DNA of 64,000 bases from the NCBI RefSeq assembly GCF_000585395.1, contig NZ_KK073875.1, forward strand, positions 5,198,274 to 5,262,273, written 5' to 3'. Source of the DNA: Saccharibacillus sacchari DSM 19268. GTDB taxonomy: Bacteria; Bacillota; Bacilli; Paenibacillales; Paenibacillaceae. Shown here piece after piece: positions 54,677 through 63,195 of the stretch (within the stretch, counting starts at the first letter, position 1; every line of letters begins with the position of its first letter). Position numbers and translations under genes: made by a program. The notes beneath the pieces were generated by a model, which worked only from the letters and a program-made list of their open reading frames with translations, was not told where the DNA came from and searched no databases.

Positions 54677-56344
54677 TTAGTTTAAAAAGGTAAACAGCAG
54701 CGCCAGCCCCGCCGTTGTCACGATCGACGTCGCCGCCTGCTTGCCTGCGAGCGAAGAAGCGAACTTCCAGCCCAGCTCCCGACGAACCGCCCACAACGTA
54801 ACCAAGCAAGCAGTGAGCGTCGAAGCCAAGTAAACCAGCGTAAATACCTGTCCCGCATTCATCGAAGCCAGCAAGTCGCCTTCTCCGCGGTTCAATACTA
54901 ATAGACCGTCTTTACGCAGAATCGAAAATAGCACGCTCTCCGCCGCTTCAGCGGGCAAATGCAGCCAACCGAGCAGCGGTGCCGCCGCGCGCGACAATCC
55001 ATTCAACAGTCCGCTCCATTCCAACAGAGACGCCGCTGCGCAAATCATCAGAAAAATCGGCATCGCTTGAAGCAAAAATTGCTTGACCGTTCCGCGTACC
55101 TTCCAGCTGACCGCACGCAGCCCTGGACGCTGAAGAAAGGTCGCAGGCGAGTAGCCAGGCTCCGCCAAGCCGGATGCTCCCCGATTCCAGACCCGCGTAT
55201 GCAAAGCGCCGACGACAGTCAGCACAACTATATAAGGAAGGAACAGCCACGGACGACCCGCCGAGCCGAAGATCGACAGCGATGCGCCGATCTGGTAACT
55301 GCACGCCGAACCGTAAGCGATCAACGATACGCAAGATTTTCGGGAGCATAGGCCGCACGTCCGACTTTGGAAAACGGCGACCACATTGCATCCGAAACCG
55401 GACAATACCGGGATCAGGTCCCGGCCGTTTAACCCAATACGGCGCATCCAGGGATCAAGCGCATCGGTGATTCGATCTTTAAGCCCGCTCTCCTCGGTCA
55501 AAGCCAGGCTGATTCCAAGCAGCAGCACGACCGGAAAAGCCCAAATGAACGAATAGATCCCGAGCGTAAATATGCCGTAATCCCCGACCAGCATCGCATT
55601 CGCTAACGAAGGCCACCCCGCCGCCCATGATCGAAGCGGATCAAGCAAGCCGATATCGGCCAGCGGTTGAAGCGCCGTAGACAGCAGATACGCGAGCATG
55701 ACGGGAACAGCGAACAAAAATATCGAGGCGACAAGCGCGGCAAGCCGTCCATAACGTGTATGCTCAAACAACGTCTGCTGCGGCGGGATTGCAGAAGCTG
55801 CCGCCGCAGCCGGGAAAGCCGGGGTTTGGCGAAGCACGGATGCGGACGCCAAACGCCGTGACAGCTCTTTTTTCCAATCTTCGTCAACGCGGCGAGCGTC
55901 AACGGAAAGCACCGGAATACCAAGCGTACGCTCATAGTGAAGCTTCAACTCATCCGTTCCGCCGGGCATTTTATCCGCAAAAGTAAGCACGAGCACGGCG
56001 CGGCGCCCATCGGCCCGTGCCGCTTCCAGCAGAAGCGGCAGCTCAAGCGCGGAATGCGTGCCGCGTACGACAAGCACGACTTGATCCGCCAGCTTCAATT
56101 CCCGTAGAGCGTCACGCGTCACTTGGCTGTCTCCGCTGCTTTGAAGTCCGGGCAGATCAACCAGTTCTTCCCCGGCCGACCAGAGCGCGCGCCTGGCGGT
56201 CACCGTTGATCCGCGAAAGTTCGCTTCCTCCCCCGTATCCTGACCGGTCAGCCCGCGGAACAAAGCCGATTTCCCTGCCGATTCGAAACCGACCAGCACG
56301 GTTGAACGCAGCTCGGCATCCGGCTTCGGTTTGCGTGCTAACAC
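54677..56344 (-). CDS. FeoB-like GTPase-coupled membrane transporter, variant
   Basis: 555 residues. N-terminal G domain: G1 GFESAGKSAL, G3 VDLPG, G4 TFADK. Then about ten membrane helices with two Gate-type halves. The FeoB pore motif (GFGCNVPA...RT) appears as GFGCNVVAVFQSRTCGLCSRKSC, with the Pro lost and an added C-x2-C-x4-C; the later CSARLPVY segment reads ACSYQIGASLSIF. True FeoB is about 650-750 residues and moves Fe(II). The altered pore and a Zur-like operator suggest another metal, perhaps zinc. Start is GTG 56344, overlapping the flavoprotein gene. Confidence 0.85.
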   Translation of the reverse strand: MLARKPKPDAELRSTVLVGFESAGKSALFRGLTGQDTGEEANFRGSTVTARRALWSAGEELVDLPGLQSSGDSQVTRDALRELKLADQVVLVVRGTHSALELPLLLEAARADGRRAVLVLTFADKMPGGTDELKLHYERTLGIPVLSVDARRVDEDWKKELSRRLASASVLRQTPAFPAAAAASAIPPQQTLFEHTRYGRLAALVASIFLFAVPVMLAYLLSTALQPLADIGLLDPLRSWAAGWPSLANAMLVGDYGIFTLGIYSFIWAFPVVLLLGISLALTEESGLKDRITDALDPWMRRIGLNGRDLIPVLSGFGCNVVAVFQSRTCGLCSRKSCVSLIAYGSACSYQIGASLSIFGSAGRPWLFLPYIVVLTVVGALHTRVWNRGASGLAEPGYSPATFLQRPGLRAVSWKVRGTVKQFLLQAMPIFLMICAAASLLEWSGLLNGLSRAAAPLLGWLHLPAEAAESVLFSILRKDGLLVLNRGEGDLLASMNAGQVFTLVYLASTLTACLVTLWAVRRELGWKFASSLAGKQAATSIVTTAGLALLFTFLN

Positions 56345-57465
56345 GTGCAGTCCTCTTCGCAGCAGGACAGATCGATCAGCAGCATCCCTTCCCGCCGATA
56401 TTCGTTCAGAGGAGAGAGGTCGAGTCCCAGCCGTCTGGCAATCTCTCCGCCCACAACGCCGAAGCGTTGACGAAACTTATAAATGAAGCAAAAGATCAGA
56501 TCGTCGTGCACCACGCTAGGTCCGGCCAAAAATAACCCGGGCGTCACGGTAGACTCGTCGTATTCGTTCAGCAGCACGGCTCCGTCTTCCCTTTTCGCAA
56601 AATGGTCTTCCACCATACGCAAGCTGCCTGTAAAGCCATTTGCCAAAATCGGAGGATGAGGCGTGTGCAAAAAGCTTTCTTCGCCATTTGCATTTTCGCT
56701 GTAGAGCAGGTAGCCTCCATCATCCTTGGGCTCGATCCAATGCACCTCGTGACCCGCCAACAGCTTAATTTTCCCGTCTTCGACATCCTTCAAACGATCC
56801 TTCGTAAACGGTGATAACGTCAAGCTGGGATCGCTGCTCCCCTTCTCCGTCCAGCGCCCGCTATGATCGATGATCGTCACCTTTTTACCCTGCCTAGCCA
56901 AATGAATCGCCGCGTCCGCGCCGCTCTCGTATCCGCCGATCACGATATATTCGTCGCCCGGAAGCGCCGCCCATTCACGAACGAGACTGCTGTGCATGGC
57001 ATATTCGGCTCCGGGAAAAGCGTCCGTGTTCGGATACTGGAACTCGCCCGCGGCCCAGATCACATAACGGCTCCGCATAAGGCCGCGGCTGCTGTCCAGT
57101 TCGAATCCGCCGCCTTCCAAGGGACGAATAGCCGTGATATCGGTATTCGCGTAGATCGGCAGCTTGCGATAAGCGGCCAACGCTTCCAGATAATCCGCAT
57201 ATTCGTCTCCCGAAGGATGCTCCGTTCCCAGCGTAAAAGCAGGAGACGTGCGCAGCGATATCGAATTTAAATCAAGCAGACCATAAGCGTTTCCGGTAAA
57301 AGAAGGCGTGATCATGCGCGTCTCCTTCGGCCAAAGCCGAAAAGAAGAGCCGATTCCGCCGCGATCCACCACGGCGAAACGGCCGATTTTCAAATCCTGC
57401 AACACACATGCTATGCCTAAGCCCGCGGCGCCGGCGCCGACGACCAGACAATCGAACTCTTCCAT
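56338..57465 (-). CDS. CzcO/TrkA-like FAD-dependent oxidoreductase with Cys-rich tail
   Basis: 375 residues. FAD-binding VVGAGAAGLGIACVL at the N-terminus, the second Rossmann motif YIVIGGYESGADAAIHLA for NAD(P)H, and a third flavin segment TVTPGLFLAGPSV. It resembles flavoprotein monooxygenase-like proteins annotated CzcO. The last residues are SCCEEDCTC, a likely metal- or thiol-binding tail. First gene of the operon behind a near-perfect Zur box; overlaps the FeoB-like gene by seven bases. Could reduce a metal or thiol at the transporter. Exact reaction unknown. Confidence 0.85.
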   Translation of the reverse strand: MEEFDCLVVGAGAAGLGIACVLQDLKIGRFAVVDRGGIGSSFRLWPKETRMITPSFTGNAYGLLDLNSISLRTSPAFTLGTEHPSGDEYADYLEALAAYRKLPIYANTDITAIRPLEGGGFELDSSRGLMRSRYVIWAAGEFQYPNTDAFPGAEYAMHSSLVREWAALPGDEYIVIGGYESGADAAIHLARQGKKVTIIDHSGRWTEKGSSDPSLTLSPFTKDRLKDVEDGKIKLLAGHEVHWIEPKDDGGYLLYSENANGEESFLHTPHPPILANGFTGSLRMVEDHFAKREDGAVLLNEYDESTVTPGLFLAGPSVVHDDLIFCFIYKFRQRFGVVGGEIARRLGLDLSPLNEYRREGMLLIDLSCCEEDCTC

Positions 57466-57486
57466 TTGGGTTCACCTCGAAACTTT

Positions 57487-57541
57487 AATAGTAATTATTA
57501 CGATTTATTCAGAGCATACGGCGTTCCTGCTATTCTGTCAA
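57487..57541 (-). promoter_or_regulatory. Promoter and near-perfect Zur box of the flavoprotein/FeoB-like operon
   Basis: On the minus strand: TTGACA, 17 bases, TATGCT (57536-57541 and 57513-57518). Just downstream, across the start of transcription, is TCGTAATAATTACTA (57489-57503). The Zur box TCGTAATNATTACGA is matched at 13 of 14 fixed positions; Fur (TGATAAT) and PerR (TTATAAT) half-sites fit worse. A repressor bound there would block transcription. Confidence 0.75.
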
Positions 57542-57607
57542 ATCAAAGTCACTTGAATTTTGCGGCATCATGTTCTATTTTGGTTGTAGGTATGTTTTTT
57601 GTATAGG

Positions 57608-57634
57608 TGAAACTTTAGTCCCGCCTTGGGCGTC
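57608..57634 (+). promoter_or_regulatory. Candidate ECF-sigma promoter of amidase 1
   Basis: TGAAAC (57608-57613), 17 bases, CGTC (57631-57634). Resembles promoters of envelope-stress ECF sigma factors such as SigM/SigW. A parallel GAAAC-N16-CGTC stands before the paralogous gene. Confidence 0.6.
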
Positions 57635-57698
57635 CAATTTATATAAAGGTTACTCGTCATGCCATCAAGTACATACATCATTCAAAGGAGAAGTGAGA

Positions 57699-59132
57699 AT
57701 GAAACTCGGAAATTTTGCTTGGAAAAAGAGCATCGTGGTGTTTGCCGCTCTTATGCTGTTGGCGCTCTTTACGCTTCCCGGAACGGTTCGGCACGCGTCC
57801 GCAGCCGCCGCGGTCGAAGCAAGCATCGTATTGGACGGTCAGACGATCAACGGGGCAGAGCCGGTCATCGTCAACCAAACGACGATGGTACCGATTCGCG
57901 TCGTCTCCGAACAATTGGGTTATTCGGTCAATTGGAACCAATCCGCGGGACGCGTGACGATCGGAGGAGAAGCCTCGCCGCTCGTACTGACGATCGGAAG
58001 CACGACGGCGGATTCGGCTTCAGGCAGCGTACAACTGGAGCAGCCGCCGTTCGTTCGTTCCAGCACCACCTATGTACCGCTGCGCTTCGTCGGTTCCCAG
58101 ATGGGTCTCGGCGTCAAGTGGGAGCAGGCTTCCCGGACCGTATTTTTGCAGACTCCGGCTCAAGACCCATCTCTTCCGCCCGCCGTCGAGACGCCGGACC
58201 CAACGCCTGTCGTTCCTTCGAATAACGCGTCAATCGATGCCATCAGCTTCAGCGATAACCGCTTGACGATATCGGCCGGAGCGAACGTAACGCCGAAAAG
58301 CTCTTCATTGGCAGGCCCGGACCGGATCGTTGTCGATCTGCCGAACAGCGCTTTCGGACCAGGGTTGCTTGCCAACGGCAGCCTGGGATTGGGACAAGTC
58401 GGTACGCTGGCCGTAGAAAATTCTTCCCTGGTCAAGCAAGTTCGATACTCGCTGTTCAGCGAAAGCCCTTCTACGGTTCGAGTGGTGATCGATCTGAATC
58501 GGGCTGTCGGATACAACATCTACACGGAAGGCAATCTGATCTTCGTTGATCTGAACGACGACGGAACGGCTCCGCCTATCGGAACGGACGGCAAAAAGGT
58601 CGTGGTGATCGATCCGGGACACGGCGACCATGACTCGGGCGGCGTCGGTATTACCGGCGTCAAAGAAAAAGACATGGTGCTTCAGGTCGGATTAAAAGTA
58701 GCTGCGCTGCTCAAGCAGGAGCCGAATATCGACGTCATTATGACGCGCAGCGACGACACGTTTATCGCGCTGGATGACCGGGCCAAGATCGCCAATAATG
58801 CCGGAGCGGATGTATTTTTGTCCATCCACGGCAACAAAGCCAACGCGAGCAGCGCGGTCGGCACCGAAACGTATTACGCCGATGCAGCTCGCAGCAAAAC
58901 GCTGTCCGACACGATCCAAAAACACGTTCAGCAGGCGACAGGCTTCCGCGACCGCGGCTCTAAACAAGCCAACTTCGTCGTCATTCGCAAAACGACCATG
59001 CCCGGCGCACTGGTCGAAGTCGGATTTTTGAGTAACGGCGAAGAAGAAACTTTGATGATGCAAGAAGACTTCCAGCAAAAAGTAGCCATGGCGATCGTCG
59101 CGGGCTTGAAAGAATATCTGGGCGTGAACTGA
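57699..59132 (+). CDS. N-acetylmuramoyl-L-alanine amidase (stalk + AMIN + Amidase_3), paralogue 1
   Basis: 477 residues, secreted (signal peptide ending near RHASAAAA). Cleaves the amide link between MurNAc and the stem peptide of peptidoglycan. Stalk domain about 40-150 (VNQTTMVPIRVVSEQLGYSVNW and SSTTYVPLRFVGSQMG), a Pro/Thr-rich linker, AMIN domain about 175-285, and zinc amidase about 298-475 with KVVVIDPGHGDHDSGG, the IHGNKA His and the catalytic Glu in LVEVGFLSN. Start ATG 57699 follows AAAGGAG; the frame is open 43 codons upstream. Tandem with a close paralogue. Confidence 0.93.
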   Translation: MKLGNFAWKKSIVVFAALMLLALFTLPGTVRHASAAAAVEASIVLDGQTINGAEPVIVNQTTMVPIRVVSEQLGYSVNWNQSAGRVTIGGEASPLVLTIGSTTADSASGSVQLEQPPFVRSSTTYVPLRFVGSQMGLGVKWEQASRTVFLQTPAQDPSLPPAVETPDPTPVVPSNNASIDAISFSDNRLTISAGANVTPKSSSLAGPDRIVVDLPNSAFGPGLLANGSLGLGQVGTLAVENSSLVKQVRYSLFSESPSTVRVVIDLNRAVGYNIYTEGNLIFVDLNDDGTAPPIGTDGKKVVVIDPGHGDHDSGGVGITGVKEKDMVLQVGLKVAALLKQEPNIDVIMTRSDDTFIALDDRAKIANNAGADVFLSIHGNKANASSAVGTETYYADAARSKTLSDTIQKHVQQATGFRDRGSKQANFVVIRKTTMPGALVEVGFLSNGEEETLMMQEDFQQKVAMAIVAGLKEYLGVN

Positions 59133-59173
59133 TCCTTTCTTCCTGCTCTTTTCTTTCTCTTCTTTCTAAAAAA

Positions 59174-59194
59174 TAGAACCTGCAATGTAGGTTC
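59174..59194 (+). terminator. Hairpin left of repeat copy 6
   Basis: AGAACCT and AGGTTCT pair around GCAATGT. No T run follows. Mirrors the terminator at 59384-59407 on the far side of repeat copy 6. Confidence 0.45.
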
Positions 59195-59200
59195 TCAGAT

Positions 59201-59376
59201 GTCGAAAAAGTTCAACGTAGCTGGAAGCCAGAAGGCGGAGAGAAAAATTCAGTGAAAAACGCCTTTGAACTCGGAAAACTCCTTATTTAAATCCAATCCA
59301 TTTTCCGAGTGAGACAGCGTTTTGAACGAATTTTTCTTGGAGCCTTCTGGCTTCCCACGCCACGTGACTTTATCGA
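59201..59376 (+). repeat. Structured palindromic repeat, copy 6
   Basis: Full-length member (176 bp), plus orientation, between the two amidase genes. Outer stem TGGAAGCCAGAAGGC / GCCTTCTGGCTTCC (two matched changes from copy 1), loop GGA/GGA, stem GAGAAAAATTC / GAATTTTTCTT, AGTGA/GAAC, AAAACGC / GCGTTTT (a further matched change), TTTGAA/TGAGACA, apical CTCGGAAAA...TTTTCCGAG. The palindrome extends outward through GTCGA/TCGAC and the flanking hairpins. Confidence 0.92.
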
Positions 59377-59383
59377 CAATCTG

Positions 59384-59410
59384 AGAACCCGCAATCGCGG
59401 GTTCTTTTTT
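59384..59410 (+). terminator. Rho-independent terminator of amidase 1
   Basis: AGAACCCGC pairs with GCGGGTTCT, followed by six T. Transcripts from the first amidase gene pass through repeat copy 6 before ending here. Confidence 0.8.
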
Positions 59411-59476
59411 GTTTTTGCAGCCTATAAGTTTTACTCGGCAACTAATTTTTCCTGAATCAATTTATTTTGCCTTAGA

Positions 59477-59501
59477 GAAACTTTTTAATCGTAATTGCGT
59501 C
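59477..59501 (+). promoter_or_regulatory. Candidate ECF-sigma promoter of amidase 2
   Basis: GAAAC (59477-59481), 16 bases, CGTC (59498-59501), about 25 bases before the start codon. Same elements as before the first amidase. Confidence 0.6.
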
Positions 59502-59526
59502 TATTAGCTTGAAGGGAGTAGTGATA

Positions 59527-60954
59527 ATGAGATTCGAACGAAAGTTATGGAAAAAGATAGCCGCCATGCTTCTGGCTATCGTGCTCACGGTTACGCTGGC
59601 TCTGCCCGGCACAATCGGACAGGCTTCTGCCGCAACGACTGAACCCGGAATTATGTTGGACGGCCGAAAGCTGGATAACGCCCAGGCCATTACGATTGGC
59701 GGAACAACGATGGTGCCGATTCGCGTTGTTTCCGAACAACTCGGCCACTCGGTGAATTGGAATCAGGCGACAGGACGAATACAGATCGGAACGGCTCCAG
59801 CCTCGTTGACCTTGACTCTGGGCAGCCGGACGGCAGCTTCATATTCGGGTAGCATTACCATGCAGCAAGCCCCGTTTGTTCGTTCGAATACGACCTATGT
59901 ACCGCTTCGTTTCGTCGGCTCGCAAATGGGCTTGGCCGTTCGATGGGAACAGTCTTCAGGTACCGTTTATCTGCAAACGCAGCTTGAAGCCCCTTCCCTT
60001 CCGACCACGCCTCCGACAGATACGTCGACACCGCCTGCCGATTCGAACACGGCGTCGATCAACAGTATCAGCTTCAGCGACAATCGTCTGACGATCTCGG
60101 CGGACAGCTCCGTGAAGCCCCAAGGTTCCGTGCTCGCAGGCCCCGATCGGATCGTGGTCGACCTGCCGGGCAGTTCGTTCGGACCGGGACTGCTTCAAAA
60201 CCAAACGGCATCCACGGGACAAGTCGTCACCCTGCCCGTAACCGGTTCTTCGGCGGTCAAGCAGGTTCGTTACTCGCTGTTCAGCCAAAGTCCGTCTACG
60301 GTACGGGTCGTGATCGATCTCAACCGTTCGACCGGACACAAGCTGTATACGCAAGGCAATCTGGTACTCGTCGATCTGAACGACGACGGCGCGGCCGCAC
60401 CGATCGGCACCGGCGGCAAAAAAGTCGTGGTCATCGATCCCGGACACGGCGATCAGGACCCCGGCGGTATCGGCGTGACCGGCAAAAAGGAAAAAGACAT
60501 GGTACTGAGCGTCAGCCTGAAGGTCGCCTCGCTGCTCAAGCAGGAACCGAATATCGACCTGATCATGACGCGAACCGATGACACCTTTATCCCGCTGGAC
60601 GGACGCGTCAAAATTGCCCAAGACGCCAAAGCCGACGTCTTCCTGTCGATCCACGGCAACGCCGCATCATCCAACGCAGGCGGAACCGAGACGTTCTATG
60701 CGGATACCAAACGCAGCAAAGCCTTATCGGACACCATTCAAAAGCATGTCTTGGCGGCTACCGGATTCCGGGATCGCGGCTCCAAACAAGCCAACTATCT
60801 CGTCATTCGCAAAACGACCATGCCCGCCGCCCTGCTCGAAATCGGCTTCCTGACCAACGCCAACGAAGAAAAGCTGATGATGCAGGACGCTTTCCAACAA
60901 AAAGTAGCCAAAGCCATCGTAGCGGGCATTAAAGAATACTTAGCCAATAGCTGA
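59527..60954 (+). CDS. N-acetylmuramoyl-L-alanine amidase (stalk + AMIN + Amidase_3), paralogue 2
   Basis: 475 residues with the same plan as its neighbour and very similar sequence throughout, so a tandem duplication. Signal peptide LAIVLTVTLALPGTIGQASA. Stalk domain with GTTMVPIRVVSEQLGHSVNWN, AMIN domain about 170-285, amidase with KVVVIDPGHGDQDPGG, LSIHGNAAS and catalytic Glu in LLEIGFLTN. Differences cluster in the linker and surface positions. Start ATG 59527 follows GAAGGGAG. Confidence 0.93.
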   Translation: MRFERKLWKKIAAMLLAIVLTVTLALPGTIGQASAATTEPGIMLDGRKLDNAQAITIGGTTMVPIRVVSEQLGHSVNWNQATGRIQIGTAPASLTLTLGSRTAASYSGSITMQQAPFVRSNTTYVPLRFVGSQMGLAVRWEQSSGTVYLQTQLEAPSLPTTPPTDTSTPPADSNTASINSISFSDNRLTISADSSVKPQGSVLAGPDRIVVDLPGSSFGPGLLQNQTASTGQVVTLPVTGSSAVKQVRYSLFSQSPSTVRVVIDLNRSTGHKLYTQGNLVLVDLNDDGAAAPIGTGGKKVVVIDPGHGDQDPGGIGVTGKKEKDMVLSVSLKVASLLKQEPNIDLIMTRTDDTFIPLDGRVKIAQDAKADVFLSIHGNAASSNAGGTETFYADTKRSKALSDTIQKHVLAATGFRDRGSKQANYLVIRKTTMPAALLEIGFLTNANEEKLMMQDAFQQKVAKAIVAGIKEYLANS

Positions 60955-60990
60955 TTTCAACAGCTAAGCTTAACCGCGATCTGTTACTAA

Positions 60991-61028
60991 GGGGTACAAC
61001 GGACATCTGATCTGTTGTACCCCTTTTT
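60991..61028 (+). terminator. Terminator of amidase 2
   Basis: GGGGTACAAC pairs exactly with GTTGTACCCC, followed by five T. Confidence 0.88.
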
Positions 61029-61135
61029 ATATCCCCCACTTACTCCCCCAAAAAGCTCTTTTCGAAAACCTCTTTCCCAAAGCCTCTTGAGCTGGGCTGC
61101 CCTGAATCTTTTCAAACGATCCTAATCTCTTAAAC

Positions 61136-61274
61136 GGATGCCGCTAGGCGGAGAGAGAAATTCAGTTCATGACGCCTTTGAACTCGGAAAGATTCCTTAC
61201 AAAAATTCCAATCCATCTTTCCGAGTGAGACAGCGGCTTGAACGAATTTCTCTCGCAGCCTACGCAGCCTATCC
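61136..61274 (+). repeat. Structured palindromic repeat, copy 7
   Basis: Shorter member (139 bp), plus orientation, 3' of the second amidase. Outer stem GGAT...AGGC / GCCT...ATCC differs from other copies. Loop GGA/GCA, stem GAGAGAAATTC / GAATTTCTCTC, loop region AGTTC/GAAC, stem partly broken (GACGC against GCGGC), loop TTTGAA/TGAGACA, apical CTCGGAAAG...CTTTCCGAG. Unlike other copies, it lies beyond the gene's terminator. Confidence 0.88.
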
Positions 61275-61447
61275 TTTCTTTTACGAACAGGATCTTGAAG
61301 CATTTCCAGACGCCCGCTCAAGGCGCCCCTCCCCCGTTTTCGAAAAGCAGCTTCCGACCTTAACCGCAATAATGAGGAGTCCTTTTCCCTCTCATCCTGT
61401 TACAATGAACACATCAGTCACCGCCGAACCGGAAAGGAGCCGCACCT

Positions 61448-62107
61448 ATGAACACAACCGTTGGAACGATCCGCCTGTCTTTCGAAGAGATGTGGGAGCG
61501 CATTATGGCTTGCGACGCAAGATACGACGGACTCTTTTTCACGGCCGTCAAAACGACCCGGATCTACTGCCGCCCATCCTGCCGATCCCGCAAGCCGAAA
61601 AAACAAAACGTGGAGTTCTATGTCCGTCTGAACGAAGCCGAAGCCGCAGGATATCGCCCGTGCAAAAGATGCCAACCGGAATTCGAACACTCGCCGTGGA
61701 ATGAATTCGTGCTCAAGGCCCGCTCCTTTATCGTGGAACATTACCGGGAAAATCTGCTGCTGAAGGATATTGCGGATCACGTTAAACTCAGCACCTATTA
61801 TCTCGAACGGCTGTTCAAGCAGGAGACGAGCGAGACTCCGCGCATGGTTTTGGAAAAGGTTCGCGTAGACCGTGCCGCACACTTGCTGCGATGCAGCGAC
61901 AAATCCAATCTGGATATCTGTTACGAGTCGGGCTTCCATACCCCCTCGAATTTCTATAAAGCGTTCAAACGCCATCATGGGTGCTCGCCTGGCGAATACC
62001 GGGATCAGGGTGCGCCGATCGTGCGCGAAGCCGCGCGGCGCAAAATTCCGCGACAGCCAACATCTGCCGGGCAACGGCAAGCCCCACCATCAGCTACTGC
62101 CAAATGA
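61448..62107 (+). CDS. adaA: AdaA-type methylation sensor and transcription activator
   Basis: 219 residues. N-terminal Ada zinc domain with Cys41, Cys45, Cys72 and Cys75 (YCRPSCRS and RPCKRCQP); Cys41 by homology takes the methyl group from methylphosphotriesters. Then an AraC-type DNA-binding domain (LLLKDIADHVKLSTYYLERLFKQE and LDICYESGFHTPSNFYKAFKRH). Methylation turns it into an activator of its own operon. A TACAAT -10 (61401-61406) without a good -35 upstream fits activator control. First gene of adaA-alkA-ogt. Confidence 0.94.
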   Translation: MNTTVGTIRLSFEEMWERIMACDARYDGLFFTAVKTTRIYCRPSCRSRKPKKQNVEFYVRLNEAEAAGYRPCKRCQPEFEHSPWNEFVLKARSFIVEHYRENLLLKDIADHVKLSTYYLERLFKQETSETPRMVLEKVRVDRAAHLLRCSDKSNLDICYESGFHTPSNFYKAFKRHHGCSPGEYRDQGAPIVREAARRKIPRQPTSAGQRQAPPSATAK

Positions 62108-62189
62108 TTCTAAGTTCGGACCAACTACGGGGACGCTGATTCCCTGTCAAAACAGATTTTAGTTAACGCGAAAGGAGGTCGCTATTAGG

Positions 62190-63179
62190 ATGCCCCCGTC
62201 TGACTATCTGTCCTTAGAACGTGAACACTCCGAATCACTGCCGCTGAATCTTCAGGTTACCGAGCCGTTTAGCTGGAGTGAATGCTTGGCTTATCTGGGT
62301 CGATCGGATGTTGAAATCATGCATCGGATCGAAGGTGATCGGGTCTATAAACCTGTGGAACTGGATGGAATCCCTGTATTGTTGGAACTCCGTTATGCAG
62401 CCGATTCTGCCTCTCTTCAGATTGGGTTTCCACAAGGAAACGTCGCGCCTGAAACACGCTCCGCCGCGGCAAGTTACGTGCGGGAATGGTTCGGTCTGGA
62501 TGACGACTTGCTTCCGTTCTATGCACTGGCGAAGCAAGATCCCATCCTTCATCCGGTCGTGTCTGCCCATGCGGGTTTACGACTCATCGGGATTCCGGAA
62601 TTGTTCGAAGCGCTGGTCTGGTCGATCACGGGTCAGCAGATCAGTTTAGGCTTTGCCTACACGATGAAAAAGCGGCTTGTCGAAACCTACGGCGAACCGC
62701 TTGCGGACGCAGACTTGAACACAACCTTTTCTACTAATAAGCCCTTCTTCCTGTTCCCTAAGTCTGCACGAATTGCCGCACTGTCGCCGGACGACCTGAA
62801 GCCGCTGCAATTCTCGGGACGCAAAGCGGAATACATCATCGGCATCGCGCAGCTGTTCGAGCAAGGCAAGTTGGACAAAAAAATGCTGCTGAATATGGAA
62901 ATAGCCGAAGCTCGCGAGACGCTGCTGGCGATTCGCGGCATCGGTGCCTGGACAGCCGACTATGTAGGGTTAAAATGCCTGCGGCATTCGACCGCTTTTC
63001 CCGTTGGCGATGCCGGATTGCAACAGGCGTTGAAGCGCGGGCTTCAGCTTGACCGCAAGCCGCTTCTATCCGAAATGACCGAAGCTTCCGCGAGCTGGCA
63101 TGGGTGGGAAGCGTACGCCACCTTTTATCTGTGGCATTCGCTGCTAGCGCCAAAGCGGCAATCTTCGATTTCGACTTAA
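62190..63179 (+). CDS. alkA: DNA-3-methyladenine glycosylase II (AlkA type)
   Basis: 329 residues. Removes alkylated purines. The helix-hairpin-helix and catalytic Asp are in LLAIRGIGAWTADYVGLKCL and FPVGDAGLQQAL; the mid-part FEALVWSITGQQISLGFAYTMKKRLV is the AlkA fold core. N-terminal about 110 residues form the AlkA-type mixed domain. Start follows AAAGGAGG. Lies 82 bases after adaA and 16 before ogt. Confidence 0.93.
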   Translation: MPPSDYLSLEREHSESLPLNLQVTEPFSWSECLAYLGRSDVEIMHRIEGDRVYKPVELDGIPVLLELRYAADSASLQIGFPQGNVAPETRSAAASYVREWFGLDDDLLPFYALAKQDPILHPVVSAHAGLRLIGIPELFEALVWSITGQQISLGFAYTMKKRLVETYGEPLADADLNTTFSTNKPFFLFPKSARIAALSPDDLKPLQFSGRKAEYIIGIAQLFEQGKLDKKMLLNMEIAEARETLLAIRGIGAWTADYVGLKCLRHSTAFPVGDAGLQQALKRGLQLDRKPLLSEMTEASASWHGWEAYATFYLWHSLLAPKRQSSIST

Positions 63180-63195
63180 CAGGAGGAATTTCATC

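Noticed and set aside
57487-57505. Fur or PerR box instead of Zur before the flavoprotein gene
   Set aside because: The half-sites read TAGTAAT/ATTACGA, closer to TCGTAAT/ATTACGA (Zur) than to TGATAAT (Fur) or TTATAAT (PerR). A Fur role is still possible experimentally.
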